Below, in pieces: positions 1 through 9,300 of a DNA stretch of 35,441 bases. The stretch spans positions 1 through 35,441 of the forward strand of contig CALHNS010000070.1 in NCBI GenBank assembly GCA_938035125.1, given 5' to 3'. Under the pieces are notes generated by a model that ran no database searches, was not told the DNA's origin, and worked only from the letters and a program-made list of their open reading frames with translations. Each line of letters opens with the position of its first letter. The first letter of the stretch is position 1. The position numbers and the translations under genes were made by a program. The DNA comes from an uncultured Granulosicoccaceae bacterium (GTDB lineage Bacteria > Pseudomonadota > Gammaproteobacteria > Granulosicoccales > Granulosicoccaceae).

Positions 1-548
<548 letters not shown>

Positions 549-611
549 TTAATGGCTCGAGTAGTAAATTGCTTGATGAAAATAACGACAGCACTGATCG
601 TGTGCAGGTTG

Positions 612-1985
612 TTATAACAATAATCGGCGCACATCTTTGATGGCTTCGCAGTAGTATTTTAAAAACCGTGCTGCATCAGCTCCATCGACAACCCGATGAT
701 CATAGCTAAGGTCGAGTGGGCACATTAGGCGTGGTATAAATTGTTCGCCGTCCCATACTGGTTGCATACGTGCGCGCGTAATTCCTAGAATGGCAACTTC
801 AGGCGAATTGACTAATGGCGTAAACGCGGTTCCACCGATACCGCCTAGGCTTGATATCGTCATGCTTGCGCCTTGCATTTCATCAGGCTTAAGCTTTTTG
901 TTGCGTGCACGATGACTCATGTCTGCCATTTCGGCGGCAAGCTCACTAATGCTTTTTTTATCAACATCGCGAAACACGGGAACAACCAAACCGTTTGGTG
1001 TGTCAACGGCGATGCCGATGTGAAAATATTTTTTATAAAACAGCGCTTGACCATCAGAGGTTAATGACGAATTCACTTTTGGAAATGCTTTAAGTGTATG
1101 CACAAGCGCTTTCATGTGGAAAGCCAAACCGGTAATTTTTGGTTCACCTTCTTTGTGGGTTTTCTTAAGGTCTTTACGAAACGCTTCAACATCGGTTATG
1201 TCGGCTTCATCGTGATGGGTAACCAGCGGTATGTTCAACCAAGCACGGTGTAAATTGCTTGCACTGATTTTATTGATGCGGCCAAGCTCAACCCGTTCGA
1301 TTTCGCCGAAACGTGAGAAGTCGATATCGGGAATAGGAGGAATGCCAGACGTTGTTGCGCCGGCGTTGGCGCCGTAGTTCGAGCCGATGCCTTCCATGGC
1401 TGTTTTTATAAACGCGAGTACATCCGTTTTGAGAATGCGCTCCTTGGGTCCGCTGCCTTTGATTAGTGACAAGTCAGCGCCGTGTTCACGCGCGTAGCGT
1501 CGCACACCAGGGCTGGCATGTGCGGTGCGCATCTTATCATGTTCGATATGCGCCGTAGGGGACGCGGTGTTGCGTGCCGCCGGTGGCGTTTTTTCAGTTG
1601 TCGGTGCTACTTCAGTTGTCGGTGCCGGGGCGGCGGGCTTATCTGGCGTTGCAACGGGTTTAGGTTCGTTGCTCTGTTTCTCATCGTTTGGCTGTTTGCT
1701 TGGTGCCGACTCAGTAGCTGCTTCGGCAGCGATGGTTTTCATCGTGCCAATGACATCGCCAGAGCTGAGGGTGTCACCAATGTTGATGCTAATGCTCTCT
1801 ATGACACCGGCGGCACTGGCTGGAATTTCCATGCTGGCTTTGTCACTTTCGAGTGTGACTAAAGAATCATCGACCATTACCTGGTCACCAACGGCAACCA
1901 GTATTTCGATGATCTCTACGTTTTCAGAATCACCGATATCGGGAACCGTGATATCAACAACATTGCCTTCTGATTGAGTTGTCAT
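612..1985 (-). CDS. aceF: Dihydrolipoyllysine acetyltransferase (PDH E2)
   Basis: E2 core of pyruvate dehydrogenase, which transfers the acetyl group from lipoamide to CoA. The 457-residue protein has a single lipoyl domain (about 10-85, ESDKASME with Lys49) and an Ala/Pro/Thr-rich linker. A peripheral subunit-binding domain follows (about 155-192, HASPGVRRYAREHG). The C-terminal catalytic domain ends with DLSYDHRVVDG, giving catalytic His430 and Asp434. One lipoyl domain makes it shorter than the E. coli protein, which has three; the extra one on the adjacent E3 may compensate (inference). The ATG at 1985 has a strong GAGGAG Shine-Dalgarno that overlaps the aceE stop codon, so translation is probably coupled. 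Confidence 0.96.
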   Translation of the reverse strand: MTTQSEGNVVDITVPDIGDSENVEIIEILVAVGDQVMVDDSLVTLESDKASMEIPASAAGVIESISINIGDTLSSGDVIGTMKTIAAEAATESAPSKQPNDEKQSNEPKPVATPDKPAAPAPTTEVAPTTEKTPPAARNTASPTAHIEHDKMRTAHASPGVRRYAREHGADLSLIKGSGPKERILKTDVLAFIKTAMEGIGSNYGANAGATTSGIPPIPDIDFSRFGEIERVELGRINKISASNLHRAWLNIPLVTHHDEADITDVEAFRKDLKKTHKEGEPKITGLAFHMKALVHTLKAFPKVNSSLTSDGQALFYKKYFHIGIAVDTPNGLVVPVFRDVDKKSISELAAEMADMSHRARNKKLKPDEMQGASMTISSLGGIGGTAFTPLVNSPEVAILGITRARMQPVWDGEQFIPRLMCPLDLSYDHRVVDGADAARFLKYYCEAIKDVRRLLL

Positions 1986-1997
1986 TAGTTAGTCTCC

Positions 1998-4670
1998 TCA
2001 AACAGTGGTTGGGTCTGGCTTGTCAGGGTCGATCGCGTACTGCTGTATGGCGTTAGCCACAACAGAGCGTTCGATCTTGCCATCGGTTGCCAGTGCGTGT
2101 AACGCTGCTACCGTAACGTAACGTCGATCAACTTCAAAGAATTCTCGTAGTTTTTCGCGCGTATCTGATCGACCAAAACCATCGGTGCCCAAAGCGATGA
2201 ACGTTGCTGATACGTACTCGCGAACCTGATCTGAATAGGTCTTCATGTAATCGGTAGAGCTAATAACAGGCGAGTCGTCGTCACCCAGTACACTACTTAT
2301 GTAAGGTACACGTGGTGTTTCTTGAGGATGCAACATATTCCAGCGCTCTGTTGCCAAGCCATCGCGCGCAAGTTCATTAAAGCTTGTGACACTATAGATG
2401 TCAGATTCAATATCAAACGTTTCAGCCAACATGTCGGCCGCCGCGATGACTTCGCGCAAAATGGTACCGCCGCCAAGTAGACGCACACGAAGTTTGCTCT
2501 TTCCCGATGTCGCTTTGACTGATGCAAGCTTATAGATACCCTTGATGATGCCTTCCTCAGCGCCCTCTGGCATAACGGGGTGTACGTAGTTTTCGTTCAT
2601 TGCCGTGATGTAGAAATACACCGACTCCCGATTGACAAGCATACGATGCATGCCGTTGTGAATGATAACCGCCATTTCATAGCTGAAGCAGGGGTCATAG
2701 CTAACGCAGTTTGGAATGGTGTTTGATAAAACCAGTGAGTGGCCATCTTCGTGTTGTAAGCCTTCACCGTTTAATGTGGTTCGACCTGCGGTGCCGCCAA
2801 TCATGAAACCATTGGCTCGCATATCGCCAGCAGCCCAGGCTAAATCACCAATACGTTGAAAGCCAAACATCGAGTAGTAAATATAAAAAGGAATCATTTG
2901 CACGCCGTGCGTGCTGTAAGCGGTGGCGGCTGCCAACCAACTTGACATAGCGCCCGCTTCAGTAATGCCTTCTTCTAAAATTTGCCCCGATTTATCTTCC
3001 TTGTAGTACATGATCTGGTCGCGATCTTGTGGGGTGTACAGCTGCCCAACGGATGAGTAGATACCCAACTGGCGGAACATGCCTTCCATGCCGAACGTTC
3101 TGGCTTCATCGGGCACGATGGGCACAACGTTTTTACCAATTTTCTTATCGCGAGTTAATATCGTTAACATGCGAACAAAGGCCATAGTGGTGGACATCTC
3201 ACGATCCCCCGAGCCTTCTAATATCGGTTGGAATGCATCCAAACCGGGCAGTTCTAATTGAGGCGCTTTAATTTGGCGAACCGGTAAGTGCCCACCTAAT
3301 TTCTTACGCTGCTCTTTCATGTACTGAATCTCAGGTGATTCAGGATCTGGCTTTACGTATTCCAATGCTTCAACTTGTGCATCGGTTAATGGAATGCCGA
3401 AACGATCGCGCATTTTCTTCAGCGATTCGATATCCATTTTCTTTTGCTGGTGAGTGGAGTTTGTTCCTTCACCTGATTCACCCATGCCATAACCCTTAAC
3501 GGTTTTAGCAAGAATAAGAGTGGGTTGGCCTTTGTGCTCAACCGCCGCCTTATAGGCTGCAAACAATTTATGCGGGTCATGACCGCCGCGATTCAAACGC
3601 CAAATGTCGGCATCGGTCATGTTGGCAACCATGGCTTTGGTTTCAGGGTATTTACCGAAGAAATTTTCGCGAGTATAAGCGCCGCCTTTGGCTTTAAAGT
3701 TTTGGTACTCGCCGTCAACCGTTTCCATCATAAGCTGGGCTAACTTGCCAGACTTGTCGCGAGCCAACAGTGGATCCCAGTACGACCCCCAAATAACTTT
3801 TATAACGTTCCAACCCGCACCACGAAATAGGGCTTCTAATTCTTGAATAATTTTACTGTTACCGCGTACTGGCCCGTCTAAGCGTTGTAAGTTGCAGTTG
3901 ATAACGAAGTTTAAGTTGTCTAATTTTTCACGACCGGCAAGCGAGATAGCGCCCAACGATTCGGGTTCGTCCATTTCCCCGTCGCCTAAAAAGGCCCAAA
4001 TTTGACGGTTATCAGTTTTCGCAAGGCTTCTGTGTTGCAGGTACTTCATGAAGCGAGCTTGGTAGATCGCCTGCATGGAACACCAACCCATGGATACGGT
4101 TGGAAATTGCCAATAGTCGGGCATTAACCAAGGGTGAGGGTAAGACGATAGGCCGTCGCCATCGACTTCACGACGGAATTTATCTAAATCTTGTTCAGAC
4201 AACCTGCCTTCAAGAAACGATCTAGCGTATACGCCAGGAGCTGAGTGGCCTTGAAATAGCACTAAGTCACCGCCGTGATCTGGCGTGGGTGCGTGGAAAA
4301 AATGATTGAACCCAACATCGTAGAGGGTGGCTGCACTAGCAAAACTAGCTATGTGGCCGCCGAGCCCAGAGTCGTCGCGATTGGCTCGAAGCACCATGGC
4401 CGTGGCGTTCCAACGAATCATGGAACGAATGCGCTGTTCGTATTCGTGATTACCAGGATTTAGAGTTTCTAAATGCGGTGGAATGGTGTTGACGTATTCG
4501 GTGTTGGCTCTGTACGGCAAATTAGCGCCAGAGCGGCGTGATTTGTCGATTAATTGTTCTAACAAGAAGTGCGCGCGTTCCGGGCCTTCTCGTTCAATAA
4601 CGGCCTCAAGGGCATCCAGCCATTCTTGCGTTTCGAGCTGATCGGAGTCGGTAGTTGAATGATTCGTCAT
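1998..4670 (-). CDS. aceE: Pyruvate dehydrogenase E1, homodimeric type
   Basis: Thiamine-diphosphate-dependent E1 that decarboxylates pyruvate and acetylates the lipoyl groups of E2. At 890 residues it has the normal length of the homodimeric (AceE) class. The ThDP/Mg motif starts at GDGEMDEPESLG (about 229-240) and closes with NFVINCN near 260. Downstream stretches such as GITEAGAMSSWLAAATAY and NGEGLQHEDGHS are typical of AceE. The ATG at 4670 follows an AGAGA Shine-Dalgarno. It is first in an operon with aceF (12 bp gap) and lpdA. The 171-bp upstream gap must hold the promoter and contains an AT-rich palindrome (separate entry). No pdhR-type regulator gene lies beside it. Confidence 0.97.
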   Translation of the reverse strand: MTNHSTTDSDQLETQEWLDALEAVIEREGPERAHFLLEQLIDKSRRSGANLPYRANTEYVNTIPPHLETLNPGNHEYEQRIRSMIRWNATAMVLRANRDDSGLGGHIASFASAATLYDVGFNHFFHAPTPDHGGDLVLFQGHSAPGVYARSFLEGRLSEQDLDKFRREVDGDGLSSYPHPWLMPDYWQFPTVSMGWCSMQAIYQARFMKYLQHRSLAKTDNRQIWAFLGDGEMDEPESLGAISLAGREKLDNLNFVINCNLQRLDGPVRGNSKIIQELEALFRGAGWNVIKVIWGSYWDPLLARDKSGKLAQLMMETVDGEYQNFKAKGGAYTRENFFGKYPETKAMVANMTDADIWRLNRGGHDPHKLFAAYKAAVEHKGQPTLILAKTVKGYGMGESGEGTNSTHQQKKMDIESLKKMRDRFGIPLTDAQVEALEYVKPDPESPEIQYMKEQRKKLGGHLPVRQIKAPQLELPGLDAFQPILEGSGDREMSTTMAFVRMLTILTRDKKIGKNVVPIVPDEARTFGMEGMFRQLGIYSSVGQLYTPQDRDQIMYYKEDKSGQILEEGITEAGAMSSWLAAATAYSTHGVQMIPFYIYYSMFGFQRIGDLAWAAGDMRANGFMIGGTAGRTTLNGEGLQHEDGHSLVLSNTIPNCVSYDPCFSYEMAVIIHNGMHRMLVNRESVYFYITAMNENYVHPVMPEGAEEGIIKGIYKLASVKATSGKSKLRVRLLGGGTILREVIAAADMLAETFDIESDIYSVTSFNELARDGLATERWNMLHPQETPRVPYISSVLGDDDSPVISSTDYMKTYSDQVREYVSATFIALGTDGFGRSDTREKLREFFEVDRRYVTVAALHALATDGKIERSVVANAIQQYAIDPDKPDPTTV

Positions 4671-4841
4671 TATTCTCTTTTGAATACTCTGGCCAAACTG
4701 ATTTCGTCACCGATTAGATGCATGACGAGGGTTAGAGGAGCAGTTCCTAGATACTTAAGTTTACCGATGCACACGACGCGCCACGTCAACGCATTCGCTC
4801 AGCTCCTATTCTCAGAATCAATAATGATTATTAATTAGGCA
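4671..4841 (-). promoter_or_regulatory. aceE upstream region with AT-rich palindrome (possible Fur-type box)
   Basis: Gap between mtaB and aceE, both on the minus strand. Just after the mtaB stop codon lies AATAATGATTATT (4820-4832), a perfect 6-1-6 dyad. On the minus strand it reads ATAATCATTAT through its core, the same as the centre of the E. coli Fur consensus; the outermost bases differ. A TTGACG hexamer lies about 110 bp before the aceE ATG, but no good -10 is found at 16-18 bp spacing, so I do not assign a promoter. A pair of complementary hexamers (AGGAGC and GCTCCT, minus strand) also flanks the middle of the gap. Function is unproven. Confidence 0.35.
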
Positions 4842-6146
4842 CTAAGTTTCGATTATCTCACTGGACTCAGCTTCAATAATTCGCCCCCAGAGCCGATCGT
4901 TCTCTATTCGTTCCAATTGGGTGGGTGTGATCTGATTGCTGAGGTTGGTTTTAGAAATGACGCTCACTCGCAGATAATTCGGTGTGTACCCAGAATGAAT
5001 AAAGCCTTGCTCGCAAGGCTCACCACGTTCCCAAAGCACATCCACGCAGTCATTTAAAGCCGCTTCCAATGCCTTGGATTTCTGCGCAGCGGCCAGTTCG
5101 TGTAATTCTTTGCTGCGGGCCTTTTTAATTGTGTTTGGCACTTTATTCGGCAAGGTCGCAGCTTTTGTACCTTCTCTTTCAGAGTAAGTGAAAATGTGCA
5201 TATGGCCGAATTGTTCGTCGCGTAAGTAATTCAGCGTTATCTGCCATTCCTCCTCGGTTTCACCTGGAAATCCCACGATGAGATCAGTGGTGACATTAAA
5301 ATTGGGAACCACCTGTTTTAATGTTTTGACCATTTCAGAGAAATCGCCCGTTTTACAACGTCGAGCCATTCGCTTTAAAACACTGTCGCAACCGCTTTGC
5401 AGAGGTAGGTGCATATGCGGCATCACACGAGGGTTTTCGAATAGAGTAAAAAATTCTGGAGATAGGTCCCAGGGTTCAACCGAGGCGAATCGAATGCGGG
5501 ATATCTCTGTTTGTTGCAATATCGCGCGCACAAGATTGTAAAGGTTTGTGTCGAGGTCGCTCCCATATCCGCCAACATGAACGCCGGTTAAAACAATTTC
5601 GTGCACATCGTTTGTACATAAATTGTTCACTTCTTCGACAATACTGTCGATCGTTCGGCTACGCTCTGCGCCGCGCGCAACCGTTACGATACAAAAGGTG
5701 CAACGATACCGGCAGCCGTCTTGAATCTTTATAAATGCACGATGCCGGTTGCGACGAAAAAGAGCCGCTTCTGCAGGTTGGGTTGCACCCTCAGGCATGG
5801 TAGGTTGTTGGAATAACTGGCGGGTTACTTTTACTAAATCGTCTTTTTGGGTGTTGGGCACAACTAAATCAACACCCAGCTCTGCCAAGGCTTCTGGGGA
5901 TTCTAACGTGCTGTAACAGCCACTAATAACTAACTTTGCAGTAGGGTTGCTGCGTTGCAATCGCTGAGTGCGTTGGCGTGATTTACGCACCGCCTCTTTG
6001 GTTACCGCGCATGTGTTCATAACGATTACATCGGCGGCTTCCGCATCGGCGGTAACATGATCGCCAGCACGAGTAAAGTCGCTGGCCCATTGTTCCAATT
6101 CGGCTTCGTTGAGTCGACAGCCCAGTGTATTTAAATGTATTTTCAA
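4842..6146 (-). CDS. mtaB: Radical-SAM tRNA t6A37 methylthiotransferase, MtaB family
   Basis: Predicted to add a methylthio group to t6A37 of ANN-reading tRNAs, giving ms2t6A. The 434-residue protein begins with the methylthiotransferase (UPF0004) domain, starting MKIHLNTLGCRLN, with cluster-binding Cys10, Cys46 and Cys77. The radical-SAM CxxxCxxC motif follows as CRYRCTFC (Cys145, 149, 152), then the family stretch EIVLTGVHVGGYG and a C-terminal TRAM-like segment. The short NTLGCRLN start and lack of a long N-terminal extension favour MtaB over MiaB or RimO. The start is TTG (6146) with no clear Shine-Dalgarno; no ATG or GTG is better placed. It is divergent from the OmpA coiled-coil gene. 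Confidence 0.85.
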   Translation of the reverse strand: MKIHLNTLGCRLNEAELEQWASDFTRAGDHVTADAEAADVIVMNTCAVTKEAVRKSRQRTQRLQRSNPTAKLVISGCYSTLESPEALAELGVDLVVPNTQKDDLVKVTRQLFQQPTMPEGATQPAEAALFRRNRHRAFIKIQDGCRYRCTFCIVTVARGAERSRTIDSIVEEVNNLCTNDVHEIVLTGVHVGGYGSDLDTNLYNLVRAILQQTEISRIRFASVEPWDLSPEFFTLFENPRVMPHMHLPLQSGCDSVLKRMARRCKTGDFSEMVKTLKQVVPNFNVTTDLIVGFPGETEEEWQITLNYLRDEQFGHMHIFTYSEREGTKAATLPNKVPNTIKKARSKELHELAAAQKSKALEAALNDCVDVLWERGEPCEQGFIHSGYTPNYLRVSVISKTNLSNQITPTQLERIENDRLWGRIIEAESSEIIET

Positions 6147-6315
6147 GTGAATTTTTTGTACAAAATTTGGTAAGCCGATAGATTAGCGTAATTGAAAAAA
6201 TTGCGTGCCGAGATTGTGGCGTAATCGGTTATTCGATACGATACGGAACGATACAGACGTTTGGCGTAAATTCCTAAGCCAAACACCTTTTATAAAAACA
6301 GTTCAGGAAAACTTC
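6147..6315 (+). promoter_or_regulatory. Leader/upstream region of the OmpA coiled-coil gene: CGATAC repeats and a hairpin
   Basis: This 169-bp region separates the divergent mtaB and OmpA coiled-coil genes. It holds three copies of CGATAC (6234-6239, 6239-6244, 6249-6254), two of them spaced 10 bp apart like sites on one face of the helix. Nearer the gene is a perfect 7-bp inverted repeat, GTTTGGC (6259-6265) and GCCAAAC (6278-6284), with a 12-nt loop, followed by CCTTTTAT. The hairpin would sit in the 5' leader. No convincing sigma-70 promoter is visible. The roles of the repeats and hairpin are inference. Confidence 0.35.
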
Positions 6316-9300
6316 ATGTTTAGAGACTTTGAGAAAGCGCCGAGCAAATCGTCGTACCAGTTGAAATTCATACTGGCAGGTTTAGCTGCATTTGCACTTC
6401 TAATGTCTTTGTTGTCGTTTAACAGGCTCGGTAACAAGGTTGAAGCAACAGCTCAAACAACGACAGAGCTAGAAAACGAGCTTGAATCTCGAAATCAAGA
6501 ACTGGAAATTGCCAACAGCCAGCTTCAAGAAACGATTGCACAGCTAGAGCAATCAGAAGCAAAATTTGGAGAGGCTGATAGCCAAATTCTGTCATTAAAA
6601 TCCGGTGTTGACGATTCAGCGGCTCAGTTACTTGCAGCGCAAGCTCGAGTAGATGAGCTCACCACTGAAATTGCCGCACGCGAGGCCGCTCTTGACGCCA
6701 TTGGCGCGGACAAGCTCAGTGTTGATGAGCAGCTTGCTGCCATGACGGCAGAGCGTGATGCGCTGTTAGCAGAACTCGACGCCGCTAAGCAAACCATTGA
6801 ATCTGGCATGGCCGATCAAGAAGAAGTCATGGCAGGCGTCGATGACATCGTTAAGGGCATGGAATTGCGAATTGCTGAATTGGAAAGCGAATTAGACGGT
6901 GCAAAGCAGGCAGGAGCCGAGGAAGCGCAAAGCGCAATCGCTGCGCAAGAGTCCGAATTGGCGGCAGAAATTGCCAGCCGAGACGCATTAATTGCCCAAC
7001 GTGATGCGCAAATCGCAGCGCTTAAAGCTGAAAGTGAAAACGCATTGGCATCGGCATCTTCTCGAGTGCAGTCGCTTATGCAGTCGAGCAGCAATACCTC
7101 ATTCGATTTAGAAAATGCTCAAAACAGCTATCAAACCTTATTGGGCAGCTACGACATCGATACCTCGGCGCTCAGTGCCGAAGCGGGTGAGCTTGAAGCG
7201 CGACGCGATCTTCTGGCACAGCAAGTTGAGCAACTGCAAGACAGAGTCTCAACAGCAGAAATTGAACTAGAGATTGCACAATCAGCAATCGCTGACACTG
7301 AAGCAAAACTCAGTGAAGCAGAATCTAACTTATCGGCCACAACCGATGCGTTAACAGCTGCAGAATCTTCGGCATCTGAATTAGCCATTGCAGCAGAATC
7401 TGGCAGCGAAGCCGCAAATCAACTGGCCTTATTACAAGCCGATGTTGAAGCCCGTACCAGTGAGCACCAATCAGAATTGTCTGATCTTCAAGCAACCTTT
7501 GGTGAAGAATTAGCCACATTGCAAACCGAAATGGCTGATCTAACGGCCGCTCGTGACGCGCTGCAAGCAGAACGTGATGCGTTAGCAGGTGAGGTTGAGA
7601 CTCTAACGGGTGAGCGCGACGAATTAGCGGCTGCACAAGAAGCGTTGATTGCTGAAGGAGCAGAAGCCTTATCAGCCGTTGAAGCCGATAAATCGATTGC
7701 ACTTGCGCAATTGGATTTGGCTAACACGGATATCACTAAATTTTCTGATGAAAGCATTGCTCTAAGCGCTGAAATTGGTGAGCTTGAAGTACGAATGGAA
7801 ACGGCGAATGCAACCATCGAAACCTTGAATGCTGATTTAACTGCGAAAGCGGCCGAGCTTGAAGCATTGAATGCCGCCAATGAAGAGTTGGATGCAGCGC
7901 TTGCTGAAGCCAAAGCCTTAGGTGATTCTCAAGCAGCGGAATTGGCATCGGCCAGTACTTCAATGGATGAATTAAAAGCTGAATTAGAAAAAGCTAATGA
8001 TCCTGCTGACATCCAAGCCTTAGAAGCTGAAATTTCTGATTACGCTGCCCAAACTGAAAGCTTCGATCTGCGTTTGAATAATTTCCGTGCAGCCAATGAT
8101 GAGTTGGCCGTTCAGTTACGTGCAGCAAAAGCGGCATTAGCAGAATCAGATGCGAAAGCCGCTGAAGTGCAAGCAGCAGCTGATGCTGCAGCCGGTGATA
8201 GCAGTGCACAACTTGGCGCCTTAGAATCCCGTCTTAGCAATTTTCGCTTAGCGAATAAAGAACTGGCGGTTCAGTTAGCTTCAGCCAAAACGGCTGCCGA
8301 TGGCTTATCCACTGAATCTGCCGCTCTTACTTCTGAGCGCGATTCGCTCATGGCGGATAAAGACAGCTTAACGGCAGAAATTCAAGCGATGACAGCGGAG
8401 CGAGATACGCTTGCAGCTGAACTTGCCAGCATGACCGAAGCTCGTGATGGCGTAGCCGGTGAGTTAGACAATGAGCGCGGCAACGTGGTCGGCCTAGAAG
8501 CTCGAGTGGGTGAATTAGAAGGCGAATTGGCTGAATTGGGCACGAATTCTTCTGACACCGTTACAGGGCTAAATACGGAACTAGAAGGTGCACGTGGCCG
8601 AATCGGCGAATTAGAAGCAGAAGTTGGCGATGCAAACGCACGAATTGGCAGCATCGAAGGTGAACTGGCTGCAGCCCAAGGCCGAGTGGGTGAGCTTGAA
8701 GGCGAGCTGCTGGCAGCAACAGATCGAATCGGCGAGCTTGATGGTGAATTGACATCGGCTTCCGGCCGAATTGGTGAACTCACTGAGGAGTTGAATGCTG
8801 CATCAGGTGTTACCGGCGAATTAACAGGTGAGCTTGAATCCACAGCGGGTCGAGTCGGCGAATTAGAAGGCGAGCTGGCTACCGCTACAGGTCGTGTGGG
8901 TGAACTAGAAGGTGAACTGGCTGCAGCCACAGGTCGTGTGGGTGAGCTTGAAGGCGAACTGGCCACAGCTACAAGTCGCATTGGTGACTTAGATGGCGAG
9001 CTCGGATCTACTTCTGGTCGTGTGGGCGAACTAGAAGGTGAGTTGGTTGCCGCAACGGGACGCGTAGGCGAACTAGAAGGTGAGCTTGCTGCCGCAACAG
9101 GACGTGTGGGTGAATTGGAAGGCGAGCTTGGATCAGCCTCCGGTCGAGTGGGTGAACTAGAAGGTGAGTTGGCAACGGCTACGGGCCGTGTCGGTGAATT
9201 GGAAGGTGAATTGGCTGCTGCCCAGGGAGAATTGGGTGATTTAGAAGCTCAGCTAGGCAGCGTTCAAGGCGAAAACGCTGAAACCACGGGCCTCTTAGCT

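Noticed and set aside
4700..4790. TTGACG as the aceE -35 element
   Set aside because: The best -10-like hexamer (TAAACT) is 20 bp away, too far for a normal sigma-70 promoter.
8382..8981. Long minus-strand open frame rich in Ser/Pro/Thr opposite the 14-residue repeats
   Set aside because: It is the mirror of a repetitive coding region; its low-complexity SPSSSPTRPV pattern follows directly from the plus-strand repeat and it has no independent support.
8596..9267. CRISPR-like periodic array
   Set aside because: The period is 42 bp with no distinct spacers, the units are in frame, and they encode a conserved coiled-coil repeat.
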